64,000 nucleotides of DNA from Microglena sp. YARC (GCA_022414725.1 CM039462.1:125640887-125704886), one strand, 5' to 3'. Counted from the first letter of the stretch, positions 10,850 through 22,605 are shown. Notes: generated from the letters alone by a model not told the origin. A program made the numbers and translations.

Positions 10850-12480
10850 TCAATTTCTACCGTCTCTCCTGTGTATGAGCCTCTGTCGGCACCTGCTCTG
10901 GCGCTCCCCGTAGTTTAAGCTGATCCAGTCTCTGCAGCCCTCTGCTTGCGCCCCTTCCACCTGTTCCACCCCGGAGTGCAGGCGCGCTTGATGCAGAAGT
11001 CTGCGTCTTGCACCTGCCTCCGACCGAGGCTGTCTGGCTACAATACCGTGCTCGAGAGGCTTCTGCTGCTGGTGGCTGAGCGCCGCACTCCTTTGCTGGC
11101 CTTCGCAGAAGCCCCCTTCCACCCCGCCTGCCGCCTGATGGAGCAGCCCCTGCGCTTGGCCCCCGCCATCTGTGCCTCCTCGCTGATCCATGCGACTCCT
11201 GGAGCATTGCTCGATGCGGACATCCTCGTGCGTCTATCCCGCAGGAATGCCGTCTTATCCGCCAAGCTCACATGCTGGGGAATCCTGGACCGCACTCTGT
11301 ACGTAGCTGATATGACGCCACTCAGGCTATGGTTTGATAGCAAGGGTCGCCCTAGGCCTAGGCGTGTGATGCTTATTCTGAGCTAGGTCTAGAGTGTCGG
11401 GCTTTCAGGGACCTGTTATGCCAGGGATTAACTACCTCCTGCTAATGTGTGACCCTGAGGGATGGGCGTAGGAACAGTGACTGCCGAGTTACCAGTTTGT
11501 TTAAAGGTGCCACTTTCCCCCCTTCTTTGTCCTGTTCATCCTGATTCGAGCTCATTGTGCGTTTGCGCGTCTCCCTAGATCTCATCAGAACCATAGATGG
11601 ACCAGCGCGTTATGACGCTGGTCTTGCTGCTGAGTATTTTCTGGCGATTCGTGAGTCTTTAAGCTCCTCGGTGTGCTCCCTACTGCTGGAACTTCGCCTC
11701 TCAGTGAAGTCTAGTGTCGATTCCTGCACGTTGGGTTCAGTGCGCTTCCCTACCCCGCCAAAGAGTTCATGATCTATCCATGATGTCTTGCCACATGACG
11801 GATCCCTAGTCAAGCGTGTATAGGGACTTGCTTCACCTCGGGGAATCTTTTTGCAATCCGGAGGCAGCAGTCCGATGCCTAGCTCGCGTTGTCCCTCTCT
11901 TGGCTGAAGGATTATCAATGCTTCGGTCATGGCACTCATGAGCACGTTGACGCTTCTTCTCGGGGTTCGCGGTATGTTGCACTGACCCTGCAGTGCTGGT
12001 TTTCCGCAGACTCAGCGTCACGCCATGGGCATTAATAGCTTCAAGGTGCGAGTCTCCCCGTTCGAAACCTGCGGACTTAAGTATTGGTATTCCTGTATAT
12101 ACAACCAGCAAACGCTGTTGAGTAGACTCGTCCTGCTAGAGGGAATATTAGGCAGCTAAGATATTCTTAACATAGCGGCTCCCTCAGCGGATTCCAGGCA
12201 TCCTGTTGTCCCGACCGCTCCTCAGTTTCCTGGCTAATGCTGCATTTTCAGCGGCGCAGAAGACTGTGGTGGGGATTCGGGTCGAACCAAGAGGCGACGA
12301 AATGCACCTGGGGACCATGCCCCCACAAGGATGGTCACTCGGAGGACCGTTGCTGGACGAATTCCCTGCCGCTGCGAAGGGCCTGGTCTGCAAACCAACG
12401 CTTCCTTCACCTTGCCTGCTTAACCTGGCCCCCAGGTCACCCCTTAGCCCGACCAGCAATTGTCTTCCTTGCAGGCTCAA
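10850..12480 (+). pseudogene. Copia gag remnant
   Basis: Several overlapping frames are open in short stretches. The phrase AVYEPLSAPALALP and the Ala/Pro/Leu-rich text after it have a counterpart in the minus-strand copy near 53500-53720 (SLVYEPQLAPSLC), which supports a shared gag-like region. Around 12235-12300 a Cys-containing basic stretch may be a degraded zinc knuckle, but its spacing is not intact. The role would be the capsid/nucleocapsid of the element. The assignment rests on position and on comparison between the two copies, not on a clear domain. Confidence 0.5.
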
Positions 12481-12943
12481 ATGATGGTTTGCTATGCAGA
12501 AGTAGAGGTAAGCCTTTCTATTCTCCTGCACCTCTAGGTCTCAAAATGTTGTGTGCCGAAGCCTGTCTAAGGGTGTCTGGAAGTGATTTCTGGAGTGGAA
12601 TGTCCAATCACAGGTGATAGATCTTTGTCACTTGTGTTTGATGTTCCACGAATCTGCCCATCAGTTCGATGGTAGTGTGGTTCAACGGGCAGTAGGTGGG
12701 ATCCATGAGTTATGTATTGATGGTACCAACACAATCATTCTAACTTATGTTCTCTACATACCTCACGTCCGAGTGACCTTCCTTCAGTAAATGCTGTGGC
12801 TCATTCTCTCCACTGCAAGATATTCTTTTATAGTATTAGTTGCACTGCCACTCAGGGCTCTTCTATTCTCTGGTCCTTCCCTGCCTCGGTGATCGTGTTT
12901 ACAATTTGCATGTAGGCCTTCTTACACCACCAGTGCTGTTACC

Positions 12944-13427
12944 GTGTCTGACAATTACCCAGCTTTTGCACTTGATGTGATGAGGACGGTGGAGTTGTAT
13001 CCCTACACTCCTGAAATGGTGTGGCATAGGCGCTGGGTCACCCCGGCTATGATGGCCAGGCACAGAACTCCTGTCAAAAGGTATGGTAAGAACTTACCCC
13101 CTCACCTCAACCAGGTCCAAAAACCTGGCTAAGATCCCTTGATGATGCTTGTCAAAAGGCTAAGGCAAACGTCTCCCTTTCCTAAAGCAACACTACTCCG
13201 ATCAATGCAACCTCTCAACGCCTTCACTTGGACATCATGGGCCAGCTTCCATATTAGAGGTCTGCGTGGGGATTTTATATTCTGTGCCTCACAGACCAAC
13301 ACTCTGGCATGCTGAATGGTGCCTGAGACCAGGAGAAGCTCCCTTAGCATCAGACTATCCATCCTCAATGATGAATCAGTGCACGGTTTGCCTTTAATGC
13401 CTGAGGCTCTGACAGGGCTAAGGAGTG
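12944..13427 (+). pseudogene. Copia gag-pre-integrase and N-terminal integrase remnant
   Basis: The frame with YTPEMVWHRRW is the remnant of the Copia pre-integrase motif (LWHRRLGH-like). It is followed by a frame-shifted LPFPKAT motif, and then by frames corresponding to the start of the integrase core, with the LDIMGP-like stretch near 13225-13250 and RGDFIFC at about 13264. The domain then stops abruptly in a T-rich insertion. Several frameshifts and stops are present, so the product would be inactive. Confidence 0.75.
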
Positions 13428-14157
13428 TTTTTTTTTTTTTTTTTTTTTTTTTTTGTTTTTCTTTTTTATAGCTTTACATCTTTTAGTGTTTTTTATAGTA
13501 TTTTTTTTTTTTTTCGTGATTTATTTGTTGAGTTTTTTACTTCTTTTTTTTTATATTCTTTATTTATTCGTTGTTTTTTTTAGTTCTTCTTTTTCCTTTT
13601 TTATTATGTTTTTTCTTGTTTTTTTTTTTTTTTTATGATTTTATATGTTTTTCCTTTAAATTTATGTTTTTCATTTGGAATGGAAAGAGGGTGTTTTGGT
13701 TCATATTTCTTTTCCTTTTATTTTTTTTGTTAGTTTTTGATTGTTTTAATTTTTGTTAATATTATTTTTATTTTTTTATTTTCTCTTTTTTAAATCTTTT
13801 TTATAGTTTCTTTGTATGATTTTTTTATTTCTCTTCGTTTTTTTTTGTATTTTTTATTTTCATTTATTTTTGTTTATTTCTTTGTCTTTCTTTTGTTTTT
13901 TTTTCTTTCTTTTTTTTGTTTTTTTTGTATTGTTTTTGTTATCATTATTTTGTTTTTTTCTTATTTTCTCTTTATTTTCTTTTTTCAATTTATCGTTAAT
14001 TTTTTTTATTTGTTTTTTTTTTACTTTTTTTTTGTTTTTTCTAGAATTTTTTTCTTTTTTAATTCTTTTTGTTTTTTATTATTTTTCATTTTTTTTTTTT
14101 TATTTCGTTTCTTTTTTTTTTTTTTTTTTTCTAATTATTTTTTTTTTTTTTTTTTTA
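13427..14157. repeat. T-rich low-complexity block inside the Copia integrase
   Basis: About 730 bases consist of T-runs with scattered A, C and G. It begins immediately after integrase sequence and ends immediately before further integrase sequence (MHDLSWH-like text at about 14198). Phe-rich reading frames across it are artefacts. It may be an expanded poly(T)/poly(A) tail of a reverse-oriented retroinsertion or a slippage expansion. Confidence 0.9.
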
Positions 14158-14620
14158 AAGTCGTTTGAGGATTGGTGATATCGGTTGGGGCAGTGCATGA
14201 TTTATCTTGGCATACACTGCACAGCAAGAATCGCAGCTGTGGAGAGTACAATGGGTCTTACAGTCTATAGCTAGAGCACCATCCTGGACAGTCTAAGCTA
14301 ACTAAGTCTTCTGGCCCTATGCCTTCCTAGCTGCGTGCTACCTTCGTAATCGCTTGCCCAATCAGGGAGATAAGACTCCTCATGAGCTTTTCTTTGGGGG
14401 TCAGCCTGATGTGTCGATGTTGCGCGTGTTCGGATGCCCTTGCTACGTTACGCTTAGGTCAATGGGAAGAAGCGCCAACAAGCTGGACGAAAGGGCGTTA
14501 TCTGGTAGACTGGTTGGGTTATCCCTGGTAGTAAGGGTTATTTTGTTTGGGGTTCCTAAGTTGCGCCAGGTAGTAGAGAGTCGTCATGTACTCTTCTATG
14601 AGCAGTTTGATCATAACTGT
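14158..14620 (+). pseudogene. Copia integrase C-terminal half remnant
   Basis: After the T-rich block the integrase resumes. The frame from 14354 contains GDKTPHELFFGGQPDVSMLR followed by VFGCPCYV, a hallmark of the Copia integrase C-terminal region (the target-site domain with a FGC motif). Upstream, a FWPYA-like motif is visible near 14295-14320 after frame correction. The DDE acidic residues cannot all be placed because of the insertion and decay. Confidence 0.85.
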
Positions 14621-15341
14621 ATTCCGGGCTATCTCCCTATGACGGGTCGCCGTATGTCTCTCGCATCCCTGCCGCTATCTAACGGACAATGCCTGTGCCT
14701 ACGGTTAATTTCCCTTGACCCTTTGCTAACCCAATTGTCGACCGCTGCCTCTGATGGATGACCTTGCGTCCCAGGTCAGGGGCTGATGGTGCTGTATTGT
14801 GTTGAAGGCACTGGGCGGGCGAGATTCTGCAGTTCTTATTCAAGATAAAATCTTAGCCGAATCGGCAGGGGGTCGCCAGGCCCTCCTCTGCGTGCCACAT
14901 TTCGTCGGTGAAGATTTAGGATTACGACAGCCTTCGATATAGTGGTACCTGGATCAGGTCCATTGACTAATAGTCGCCAACCTCCGACCACCTCGATGGC
15001 TCGCGGGTGTCGTTCATTCAGACGCCTCCTGTCGTCCCTGTGGATTACTCGGGTCAAGCCCATGTGATGATGTAGCCGTTTGCCGATAGTGCAAGTGATG
15101 AGTCTGAACACTGGTCGGGTTCCGATACTGCGTATGGCTGGGTGTACCGGTCGACCCAGGCTTCGTTGATATAGAGGCAAATAAGCCGGCCCTGTTCAAC
15201 CAGGCAGTAGTTCTGCACTGGGGCTATACTACCGGTTACTGCTGATAACTGCTGATATCCCCGCTGCTCATGTACAAGTACACTGCTTGTACGTGGGAGC
15301 ATACATTTCCACTTCCACTGAACTGACCTTCAAAGCTTGCC

Positions 15342-16078
15342 ATGCTTCCCACCAACCCTGACAGGGATAAACAATGGCTCCTTGCTATGAAGGATGAGAT
15401 GCGTCCCTACATGCCCATGGCACTTGCGGGCTTACTCCACTGCCTCCTAAACAGAGGGTCCCTGTCTGGCAGGTGGTTATTTGTGAAGAAGGTTGGGGTT
15501 GATGGTTCTATTCGCTTCAAGGCACGTTTTGTGTTCGTGGTTTTCTGCAGCGTCCTGGGTTGGATTTTTTTCATGATGTATATGCCCCCGTTTCTTCTAA
15601 AGCAGGTCTGAGGGTTGCTCCTGCTGCCAAAATCACTCATAGGAAGATGTTGTTCGGCAGCTGGACATCAAGACTGCATTTCTGAAATGCTCCCCTTGAA
15701 CCTGGTCTGGACCTGTACTGCCACCAGCCTGAGGGCTTAAGGTACTTGGTCCTAACGGTGTTCCCCTTGTGTTGCAAGCTGATCCAAGTCCCTTTATGGT
15801 TTGAAACAGGCGCCCAGGGCTTGGGAGTATGGATGTCAAGCGGGTTTTGGTTGCACATGCGGTTTTTATGTGCAAGGCGGGAACCTGTTCTGTATTTTAG
15901 GAGGGATTCTAATGGTGGGTGGAGCTATGTCCTAACCTATGTTGATGATTTTATCTGTGCTTTTAGTGAGCTGGATAGGTATGTTTTGCTGATCAAGGCT
16001 ATGGAGAAAGCTGGCTGGAGGTCAAAGAGATGGGTGTGCCGGTTCAGTTCCTCTCCTGGACATGGCTTGTACACTTGA
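15342..16078 (+). pseudogene. Copia reverse transcriptase remnant
   Basis: The frame from 15342 carries the canonical Copia RT entry: a DPDRDKQWLLAMKDEM start, then GRWLFVKKVGVDGSIRFKAR. After frameshifts, a DVYAPVSSK-like stretch follows at about 15575. The catalytic box reads TYVDD near 15935-15950. The region between 15610 and 15740 needs frame changes, and the 3' part ends early, so the enzyme is non-functional. The minus-strand copy has the YGLKQ motif at the matching position. Confidence 0.9.
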
Positions 16079-16439
16079 CTCTGACGGAAGGTGTGTTCAG
16101 ATCAACCTCCCCAGCACTCCTACATTGTTGATCTGGTGGAGCAGTTTGGTCTGACTGCTGCCTTGCCAAGCCCAGGTTTGGTCCCCCATGGAACAAGTCC
16201 ACCGTCACTGACCCACCTGGAGAACCCCTGTCCTCTAATAGCCAGTACCTCTCTCTTGTTGGTGCTTTGCATATACCTGGCTTACTTGCACCAGGCCTGA
16301 TATTGCCTTTGCTGTGAGCTACCTTGTCCAGGTTTTCTGCTCACCCTACCGTCCCCTGTGGGGGCAGCCAAAAAGAAATAAGTGGCGTTTGCTTTTGTAT
16401 TGTTGAGGTCACATTCCCACCTGGGGACTCACTTACACA

Positions 16440-16925
16440 CACAGCCCCTGATTTCTCTTTTACTGTCTTTAGTGACTCATCCTTTGCTGATGACGGGTCT
16501 GACAGGAGATCTCAGACTGGCTTTGCTGTCCTGGCTGGAGGTGCATAGTGAACTGGATGAGCAAGAGGCAGCCTACAGTTGCCATTAGCTCTTGTGAGGC
16601 TGAGTATCAGGCCCTGTCTCAGGCTGCCAGGGAGGTGCAATGGTTGAAGAAGTTGAGGGGTGGATCTGGGTCTGCTTGTGATTTAGTTACCATCAGGTGA
16701 CAACACTAGGGTCTCTGAGATGGGCCAATGACTGGCAGCTCCTCCTCGCAGCAAGCACATTGATGTTATTCATCAACTACATCAAGGAGCTGGTGGAGAC
16801 GGTTCACTAGATGTTGCCTATGTTTAACACCAAGGACAACTGTGCTGACCCCTTCACCAAGCCCCTTGATCCTGCTGTGTTCTGGAGTTTATGCGGATGC
16901 TTGGGCATGACCGCTTCTTCTTAGG
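16440..16925 (+). pseudogene. Copia RNase H remnant and element 3' end
   Basis: SDSSFADDGSDRRSQTGF at about 16470 is the typical start of Copia RNase H. The second half, in another frame, contains SSCEAEYQALSQAAREVQWL at about 16586 and then a KHIDVIHQ motif at about 16754. A degraded DNCADPFTKPL-like motif at about 16830 marks the usual C-terminus. At least two frameshifts and stops are present. The LTR would be expected shortly downstream. Confidence 0.9.
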
Positions 16926-17530
16926 TATATAATTTTTTTTTGTTTTGTTACAATCGGTTTCCTTTGGTTATCATTGTATGGCATTAGGTTCCTATTCCCG
17001 GATCGGTTTTTCTATACCGTGTTACCCATCTTGATATTCGGTTTTCATCCTTTTTCTAACTTGGCAAATTTTGGTTTTTGCCGTGTTTCATTCCTTCCTA
17101 TAAACCTTTGGGTTTCCATTTGAAGTTCCTCGAATTTTCGGATTCTTGATTTTTTTTTTTTTTCAATCTGTTACATATAGTTCTATGTCACCAGTGCCAT
17201 AGGTGGCAGAAGTAGTTTTGTATGTCACCGTGTCATAGTGGAGTGTCAGCATGAATTGCGCGTGCTCTCACGCGGTTTTATGACTTTGGTGACTACTTAT
17301 GTACTTCCTTAGAACTATCGTCCTAACAGTACTATGTCAGCTTACTGTTGACTGCGTCATCGGTCTTCTGACACGCGCTGTCTAACCTGTACCTGATCAG
17401 TTCCAGGCTACCGCCCCCTTTCCTCCGCTGGTGTCCCTTTATGGTTCCACTATCTTTTGTAATATTTATTCTCGTCTCCGCATTTATAGATTGGCGTGCG
17501 CACACACTAAGTCCACCTCTCCGGAGTGTT
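16926..17530. other. Possible 3' LTR region of Copia copy 1
   Basis: Non-coding AT-rich sequence directly after the Copia C-terminus, including a TTT-rich stretch at 17150-17164. Position suggests polypurine tract and LTR, but no matching 5' LTR was found, so borders are not given. Confidence 0.35.
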
Positions 17531-18357
17531 ATCCAAGCGATAGCCACCTTCACCAAGCCATCGCCAGGACTGGGATGCGCACCCAGACAGATCTTCGACA
17601 CCTTGATAATGGCACCTTCTGTCAAGATTGGTGGCGTGGCCTAGATTGCCTCTCTCCACAGTGGCTTCCTTTGCAGCTTATGGGCCACCCCCCCGATCTT
17701 TTGCAACCATGATTGGGTCACTCCCGGTGACCAGGAGCCTGATACCCGCCACATGGAAATGACAATCCCCATGGCCCCAGCGCTCCCTACAATCCCGGAC
17801 CCACTCCCAGACCCAGCCCAAGCCCTAGTTCTAGACCTTGATCTAGACCCTGACCCAGATCTAAACCTTGCTCTAGACCCTGACCCATACCCAGCCCAGT
17901 CCCGAGCTCTAGACCCTGATCTAGACCTTGACCTAGGTCCAGCCCAAGCCCCAGCTCTAGGCCCCGATCTTGACCTTGACCTAGGTCCAGCCCAAGCCCA
18001 AGATCAAGACCCTGCCCCAGAGCAGGATCAGGTTCCAGATTTGGACACAGCACACGACAACGTTCCAGATTAGGGGCTAGATCTGGACCAAGATCAAGGT
18101 CCAGATCTGCACTAAGATCCAGATCAAGATCTAGATCTTGATACTGTCTCTGTCTTCATTCCTGTTGTACCTGCCCAGACCAGTCTTTTAGGTTTTCGCT
18201 TTGCTTCCACTTGTCTTTCTTCTTTTCTGGTTGCCTCCCTGCTTTTGGCTTGTTTTTGCAGTTTCTCCCTTAGTTTGCCTCCCCTAGTTCAGTTTCCACC
18301 CTTAGTTGCCTCCTTAGTTTCCCCCTCAGTTGCCTCCTTAGTCCCCCCCCCCCCCCA

Positions 18358-18388
<31 letters not shown>

Positions 18389-18777
18389 CCCCCTTTTTTC
18401 TCTTAGTTTCTCGCATAAGTTTTCCTTTTAGTCCTCCTTAGTTTGCAATCTCCTCTTTTAGTCTTCTGATCCGGTGACTGTTAGAGGTTGCAATGTTATG
18501 GCCCCCCCTTCATAGGTCTTTTTTCTTAGTAGTCCTAAGCCCCTTCTCTTGGGCTTCCTGTTTTTGGCTTCTTTCCTTGCCTCTCTGGGTTTGTTTGTCT
18601 TCTGTTCCTGTCCTCCTTTGTCCCTTACGTCGCCCAGGTGTGTCCGTCCCTTAGCTGTCCCTTAGCCGTTCTTGTCTTTTTCTTGGTCTTTTCTCCTTGA
18701 TCACAAAGGGCTAGGTTTTATCAGTTGCGCCTTTTCCTGGTTCCCCCCTTTGTAGAAAAAAAAAAAAAAAAAAAAAA
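17530..18777 (+). mobile_element. LINE family A, copy A1 (5'-truncated, poly(A)-tailed)
   Basis: The copy holds only the last part of ORF2, the acidic Asp/Pro repeat (17810-18070) and a complete 3' UTR of about 650 bases, ending in a GCGCCTTTTCCTGG box, CCCCCCTTTGT and a run of about 22 A (18756-18777). The UTR contains TTAGTTGCCTCC repeats and a C homopolymer (about 18343-18386). 5' truncation plus a terminal poly(A) is the signature of target-primed reverse transcription. The exact 5' border is uncertain; homology to copies A2 and A3 starts near 17530-17540. Confidence 0.85.
17753..18073 (+). pseudogene. Acidic Asp/Pro repeat tail of LINE A ORF2
   Basis: 106 codons are dominated by DPDPD, LDPD and PAQ units. 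The DNA consists of CTAGACCCTGAT / CCAGATC-type 6- and 12-base repeats rich in CTAG and GATC palindromes. The same tail occurs in copies A2, A3 and A4. In a frame-corrected consensus it runs on from the ORF2 C-terminal sequence (CQDWWRGLDC) without a stop and ends in a GPDLR-type terminus, so I infer that it is a genuine C-terminal extension of ORF2. Its role is unknown. Acidic low-complexity tails often mediate protein contacts, but nothing here shows that. Confidence 0.65.
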
Positions 18778-20409
18778 CCCAGCTCACCACCCTCCCGCTG
18801 CTGTCCTAGACCTTGACTTCATCCTCTCCTCTCTGCCAGACCCCTGGGGGGATGCTGTCCTCCTTCCTGAACTTCCACCTCCCAAATGGAAGCTCTTTCC
18901 CGCTGCGGCCCCTACTGGTCCCCTTGCAGAGGGGCCAGATCCCCTCACTGGAGAGGACCGTCTTTGGGAGGTCTGGCCCTCTGGCCGGTTACACCCTCTC
19001 ACCCTTCCAGTCCCCTCCCCTGAAGACCTCCCACAGAACGCTTTGGGTGGACATTTACAACGTGTCCGCCCCCTCCCGTCTAGGCCCAGCGGAGAGAACT
19101 GCTCGAAGACAAGACGAACCTCAAGTCTCCCTCCCTCTACGTGCAGGCTTTTCGCAGGTGTGGGTACGCCTTGCTGACAAGACTCTCCACCGTCCTTATA
19201 CCATCACTTGCCGGAGCTTGCTTCATGCACCCTTGGCTGCAATGCGTTCCTTGGTCATGTACGAGGACGCTTCCAACGGGTCAACCCAGACGACCCCCCC
19301 TCATAGTCTGCTCCAGCCCTGACTGCTTGCAGCTGCACACTGCTGACAACAATGTCTCACGCTTTCTTGGAATGCCCTGATTCTGCCCCTGTCATAGACT
19401 GGCTCCTTTCCAACTTGGGAGACCCTCACCGGTGGGCAGCGCCTTCCTCGTTGCCCCTTCTTCCTCCTCGGTGACGACATCACCCTTTTGGCCCGGGACA
19501 CCCCTCCTCCCTCTACCCTAAGGTTGTGGTCCTTCCTGCGTATAACCACCTTGGGCGCGATATGGCAGGTCCGTTCGTCCCGGGCTGACAGATTGGACCA
19601 TTCTGAGCCCCTTCACCACAAGGCTATCTGCCTTGCCTTGGCCACCTTCACCAAGCCATCGCGAGGACTGGATGCGCACCCAGACGGATCTTCGACACCT
19701 TGATAATGGCGCCTTCTAGTCAAGATTGGTGGCGTGGCCTAGATTTCTCGCTCACAGTGGCTTCCTTTGCAAGCTTATGGGCCCCGACCCCCCAGATCTT
19801 TTGCACCATGATTGGGGTCACTCCGGTGACCAGGAGGCCTGATACCCGCACCATGGGAAATGACAATCCCCATGGCCCCAGCGCTCCCTACAATCCAGAC
19901 CCAATCCAGACCCAGCCCAAGCCCTAGTTCTAGACCCTGATCTAGACCCTGACCCAGATCCAGCCCATTACCCGGATCTAGACCTTGCTCTAGACCCTGA
20001 CCCAGACCCAGCCCATTCCCGAGCTCTAGACCCTGATCTAGACCCTGACCTAGGTCCAGCCCAAGCCCCAGCTCTAGGCCCCGATCTTAGACCCCTGACC
20101 CTAGATCGAGCCCAAGCCCAAGATCAAGACCCTGCCCCAGATCAGGATCAGGTTCCAGATTTGGACACAGCACACGACAACGTTCCAGATCTGGGGCTAG
20201 ATCTGGACAAGATCAAGGTCCAGATCTGCGGCTAAGATCCAGATCAAGATCTAGATCTTGATACTGTCTCTGTCTTCATTCCTGTTGTTTACCTGCCCAG
20301 ACCAGTCTTTAGGTTTTCGCTTTGCTTTCCAGTTGTCTTTCTTCTTTTCTGGTTGCCTCCCTTGCTTTTGGCTTGTTTTTGCAGTTTCTCTCCTTAGTTT
20401 GCTTCCCAA
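18778..20409 (+). mobile_element. LINE family A, copy A2 (ORF2 C-terminus, Asp/Pro tail, truncated 3' UTR)
   Basis: The frames carry the family A C-terminal domain: DKTLHRPYTITCRSLLH at about 19180, then CSSPDCLQLH and a TMSHAFLECP-like zinc-binding stretch (Cys and His ligands at about 19310-19378), then RADRLDHSEPLHHKAICLAL at about 19585. The Asp/Pro tail follows (about 19900-20200), then the 3' UTR. The UTR stops at TTGCTTCCC (20407), where the reverse-oriented copy A3 begins with its poly(T). Multiple frameshifts make it inactive. The N-terminal part (18780-19020) differs from other copies and may represent another subfamily. Confidence 0.85.
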
Positions 20410-21897
20410 TTTTTTTTTTTTTTACAAATGGGGGAACCTGGAAAAGGCGCACTGATAAAACCTAGCCCTTTGTGACCAAGGAGACTAAGACCAAAGAAAA
20501 AGACAAGAACGGCTATGGGACAGCTAAGAGGACGGACACCACCTGGGTGACGTAAGGACAAAGGAGGACGGGAACAAAAGACAAACAAACAGAGAGGCAA
20601 GGAAGAAGCCAAAAACAGGAAGCCCAAGAGAAGGGGCTAGGACTACTAAGAAAAAAGACCTAAGAAGGGGGGGCCATAACATTGCAACCTCTAACCGTCA
20701 CCGGAGCAAGAGAAAGAGGAGATTCAAAGTAAGGAGGACTAAAAGGAAACTATGCGAGAAACTAAGAGAAAAAAGGGGGAGGGGGGGTGGGACTAAGGAG
20801 GCAACTGAGGGGGAAACTAAGGAGGCAACTAAGGGTGGAAACAGGACTAGGGGAAGCAAACTAAGGGAGAAACTGCAAAAACAAGCCAAAAGCAGGGAGG
20901 CAACCAGAAAAGAAGAAAGACAACTGGAAGCAAAGCGAAAACCTAAAAGACTGGTCTGGGCAGGTACAACCGGAAAGAAGACAGAGACAGTATCAAGATC
21001 TAGAACTTGATCTGGATCTTAGCGCAGATCTGGTCCAGATCTAGCCCCAGATCTGGAACGTTGTCGTGTGCTGTGTCCAAATCTGGAACCTGATCCTGAT
21101 CTGGGGCAGGGTCTTGATCTTGGGCTTGGGCTGGATCTAGGACAGGGTTAAGATCGGGGCCTAGAGCTGGGGCTTGGGCTGGACCTGGGTCAGGGTCTAG
21201 ATCAGGGTCTAGAGCTCGGGAATGGGCTGGGTCTGGGTCAGGGTCTAGAGCAAGGTCTAGATCCGGGTAATGGGCTGGATCTGGGACAGGGTCTAGATCA
21301 GGGTCTAGAACCAGGGCTTGGGCTGGGTCTGGGAGTGGGTCTGGGATTGTAGGGAGCGCTGGGGCCATGGGGATTGTCATTTCCATGGTGCGGGTATCAG
21401 GCTCCTGGTCACCGGGAGTAACCCCAATCATGGTGCAAAAGATCGGGGGGGTGGCCCATAAGCTTGCAAAGGAAGCCACTGTGAGAGAGCAATCTAGGCA
21501 CGCCACCAATCTTGACAGAAGGCGCCATTATCAAGGTGTCGAAGATCCGTCTGGGTGCGCATCCAGTCCCTCGCGATGGCTTGGTGAAGGTGGCCAAGGG
21601 CAAGGCAGATAGCCTTGTGGTGAAGGGGCTCAGAATGGTCCAGTCTGTCAGCCCGGGACGAACGGACCTGCCATATCGCGCCCAAGGTGGTTATACGCAG
21701 GAAGGACTACAACCTTAGGGTAGAGGGAGGAGGGGGTGTCCCGGGCCAAAGGGTGATGTCGTCACCGAGGAGGAAGAAGGGGCAACGAGGCAGGCGCTGC
21801 CCACCGGTGAGGGTCTCCCAAGTGGAAAGGAGCCAGTCTATGACAGGGGCAGAATCAGGGCATTCCAAGAAAGCGTGAGACATTGTGTCAGCAGTGT
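20410..21897 (-). mobile_element. LINE family A, copy A3, segment 1 (3' part, minus strand)
   Basis: Read on the minus strand this is ORF2 C-terminus, Asp/Pro tail (21360 to 21000), 3' UTR and poly(A) (poly(T) at 20410-20421 on the plus strand). The minus-strand frame ending at 21000 joins the C-terminal text LDCSLTVASFASLWATPP to the Asp/Pro tail in one open frame of 169 codons. This is the best single-copy evidence that the tail belongs to ORF2. The copy is interrupted at 21893-21897 by copy A4 and resumes at 22606. Confidence 0.85.
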
Positions 21898-22605
21898 CTC
21901 ACGCTTTCCCGAGCTCTAGACCCTGATCTAGACCCTGACTTAGGTCCAGCCCAAGCCCCAGCTCTAGGCCCCGATCTTGACCCTAACCTAGATCGAGCCC
22001 AAGCCCAAGATCAAGACCCTGCCCCAGATCAGGATCAGGTTCCAGATTTGGACACAGCACACGACAACGTTCCAGATCTAGGGCTAGATCTGGACCAAGA
22101 TCAAGGTCCAGATCTGCGCTAAGATCCAGATCAAGATCTAGATCTTGATACTGTCTCTGTCTTCATTCCTGTTGTTTACCTGCCCAGACCAGTCTTTTAG
22201 GTTTTCGCTTTGCTTCCAGTTGTCTTTCTTCTTTTCTGGTTGTCTCCCTGCTTTTGGCATGTTTTTGCAGTTTCTCCCTGAGTTTGCTTCCCCTAGTTCA
22301 GTTTCCACCCTTAGTTGCCTCCTTAGTTTCCCCCTCAATTGCCTCCTTAGTCCCCCCCCCCCCCCCCCCCCCCCCTCCCCCTTTTTTCTTAGTTTCTCGC
22401 ATAGTTTTCCTTTTAGTCCTCCTTAGTTTTGCATCTCCTCTTCCAGTCTTTCTGATCCGGTGACGGTTAGAGGTTGCAATGTTATGGCCCCCCCCTTCAT
22501 ACGGTCTTTTGTTTTGGTCTTTTCTCCTTGGTCACAAAGGGCTAGGTTTATCAGTTGCGCCTTTTCCTGGTTCCCCCCTTTGTAAAAAAAAAAAAAAAAA
22601 AAAAA
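21898..22605 (+). mobile_element. LINE family A, copy A4, inserted into A3 with target-site duplication AGTGT
   Basis: AGTGT occurs at 21893-21897 and again at 22606-22610. Between them lies a plus-strand, 5'-truncated family A end: a short C-terminal snippet (CTCACGCTTTC), then a jump into the Asp/Pro tail, a 3' UTR with a C homopolymer (about 22352-22374) and poly(A) (22583-22605). Removing the insert and one AGTGT rejoins copy A3 exactly as in the intact copy at 33130-33180. The 3' UTR lacks about 150 bases present in A1. Confidence 0.9.

Larger units (their letters stand above)
10850..16925 (+). mobile_element. Decayed Ty1/copia-like LTR retrotransposon (copy 1)
   Basis: Remnants of a Pseudoviridae-type polyprotein appear in the Copia order: gag, gag-pre-integrase, integrase, reverse transcriptase, RNase H. 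Every domain carries stops and frameshifts, so the copy cannot be autonomous. A T-rich block (13427-14157) interrupts the integrase. A second copy of the same family lies on the minus strand at 48706-53830; the RT segments match closely at the nucleotide level (for example GATGTATATGCCCC here against GACGTATATGCCCG there). LTRs are not delimited; a 3' LTR may lie within 16926-17530. Confidence 0.85.

Noticed and set aside
13453..14178. Phe-rich reading frames
   Set aside because: Product of a T-rich low-complexity block; open in several phases at once.
20410..22605. Twin-priming inversion of a single LINE
   Set aside because: Both oppositely oriented segments carry their own 3' UTR and poly(A), and an AGTGT target duplication shows a separate nested insertion.
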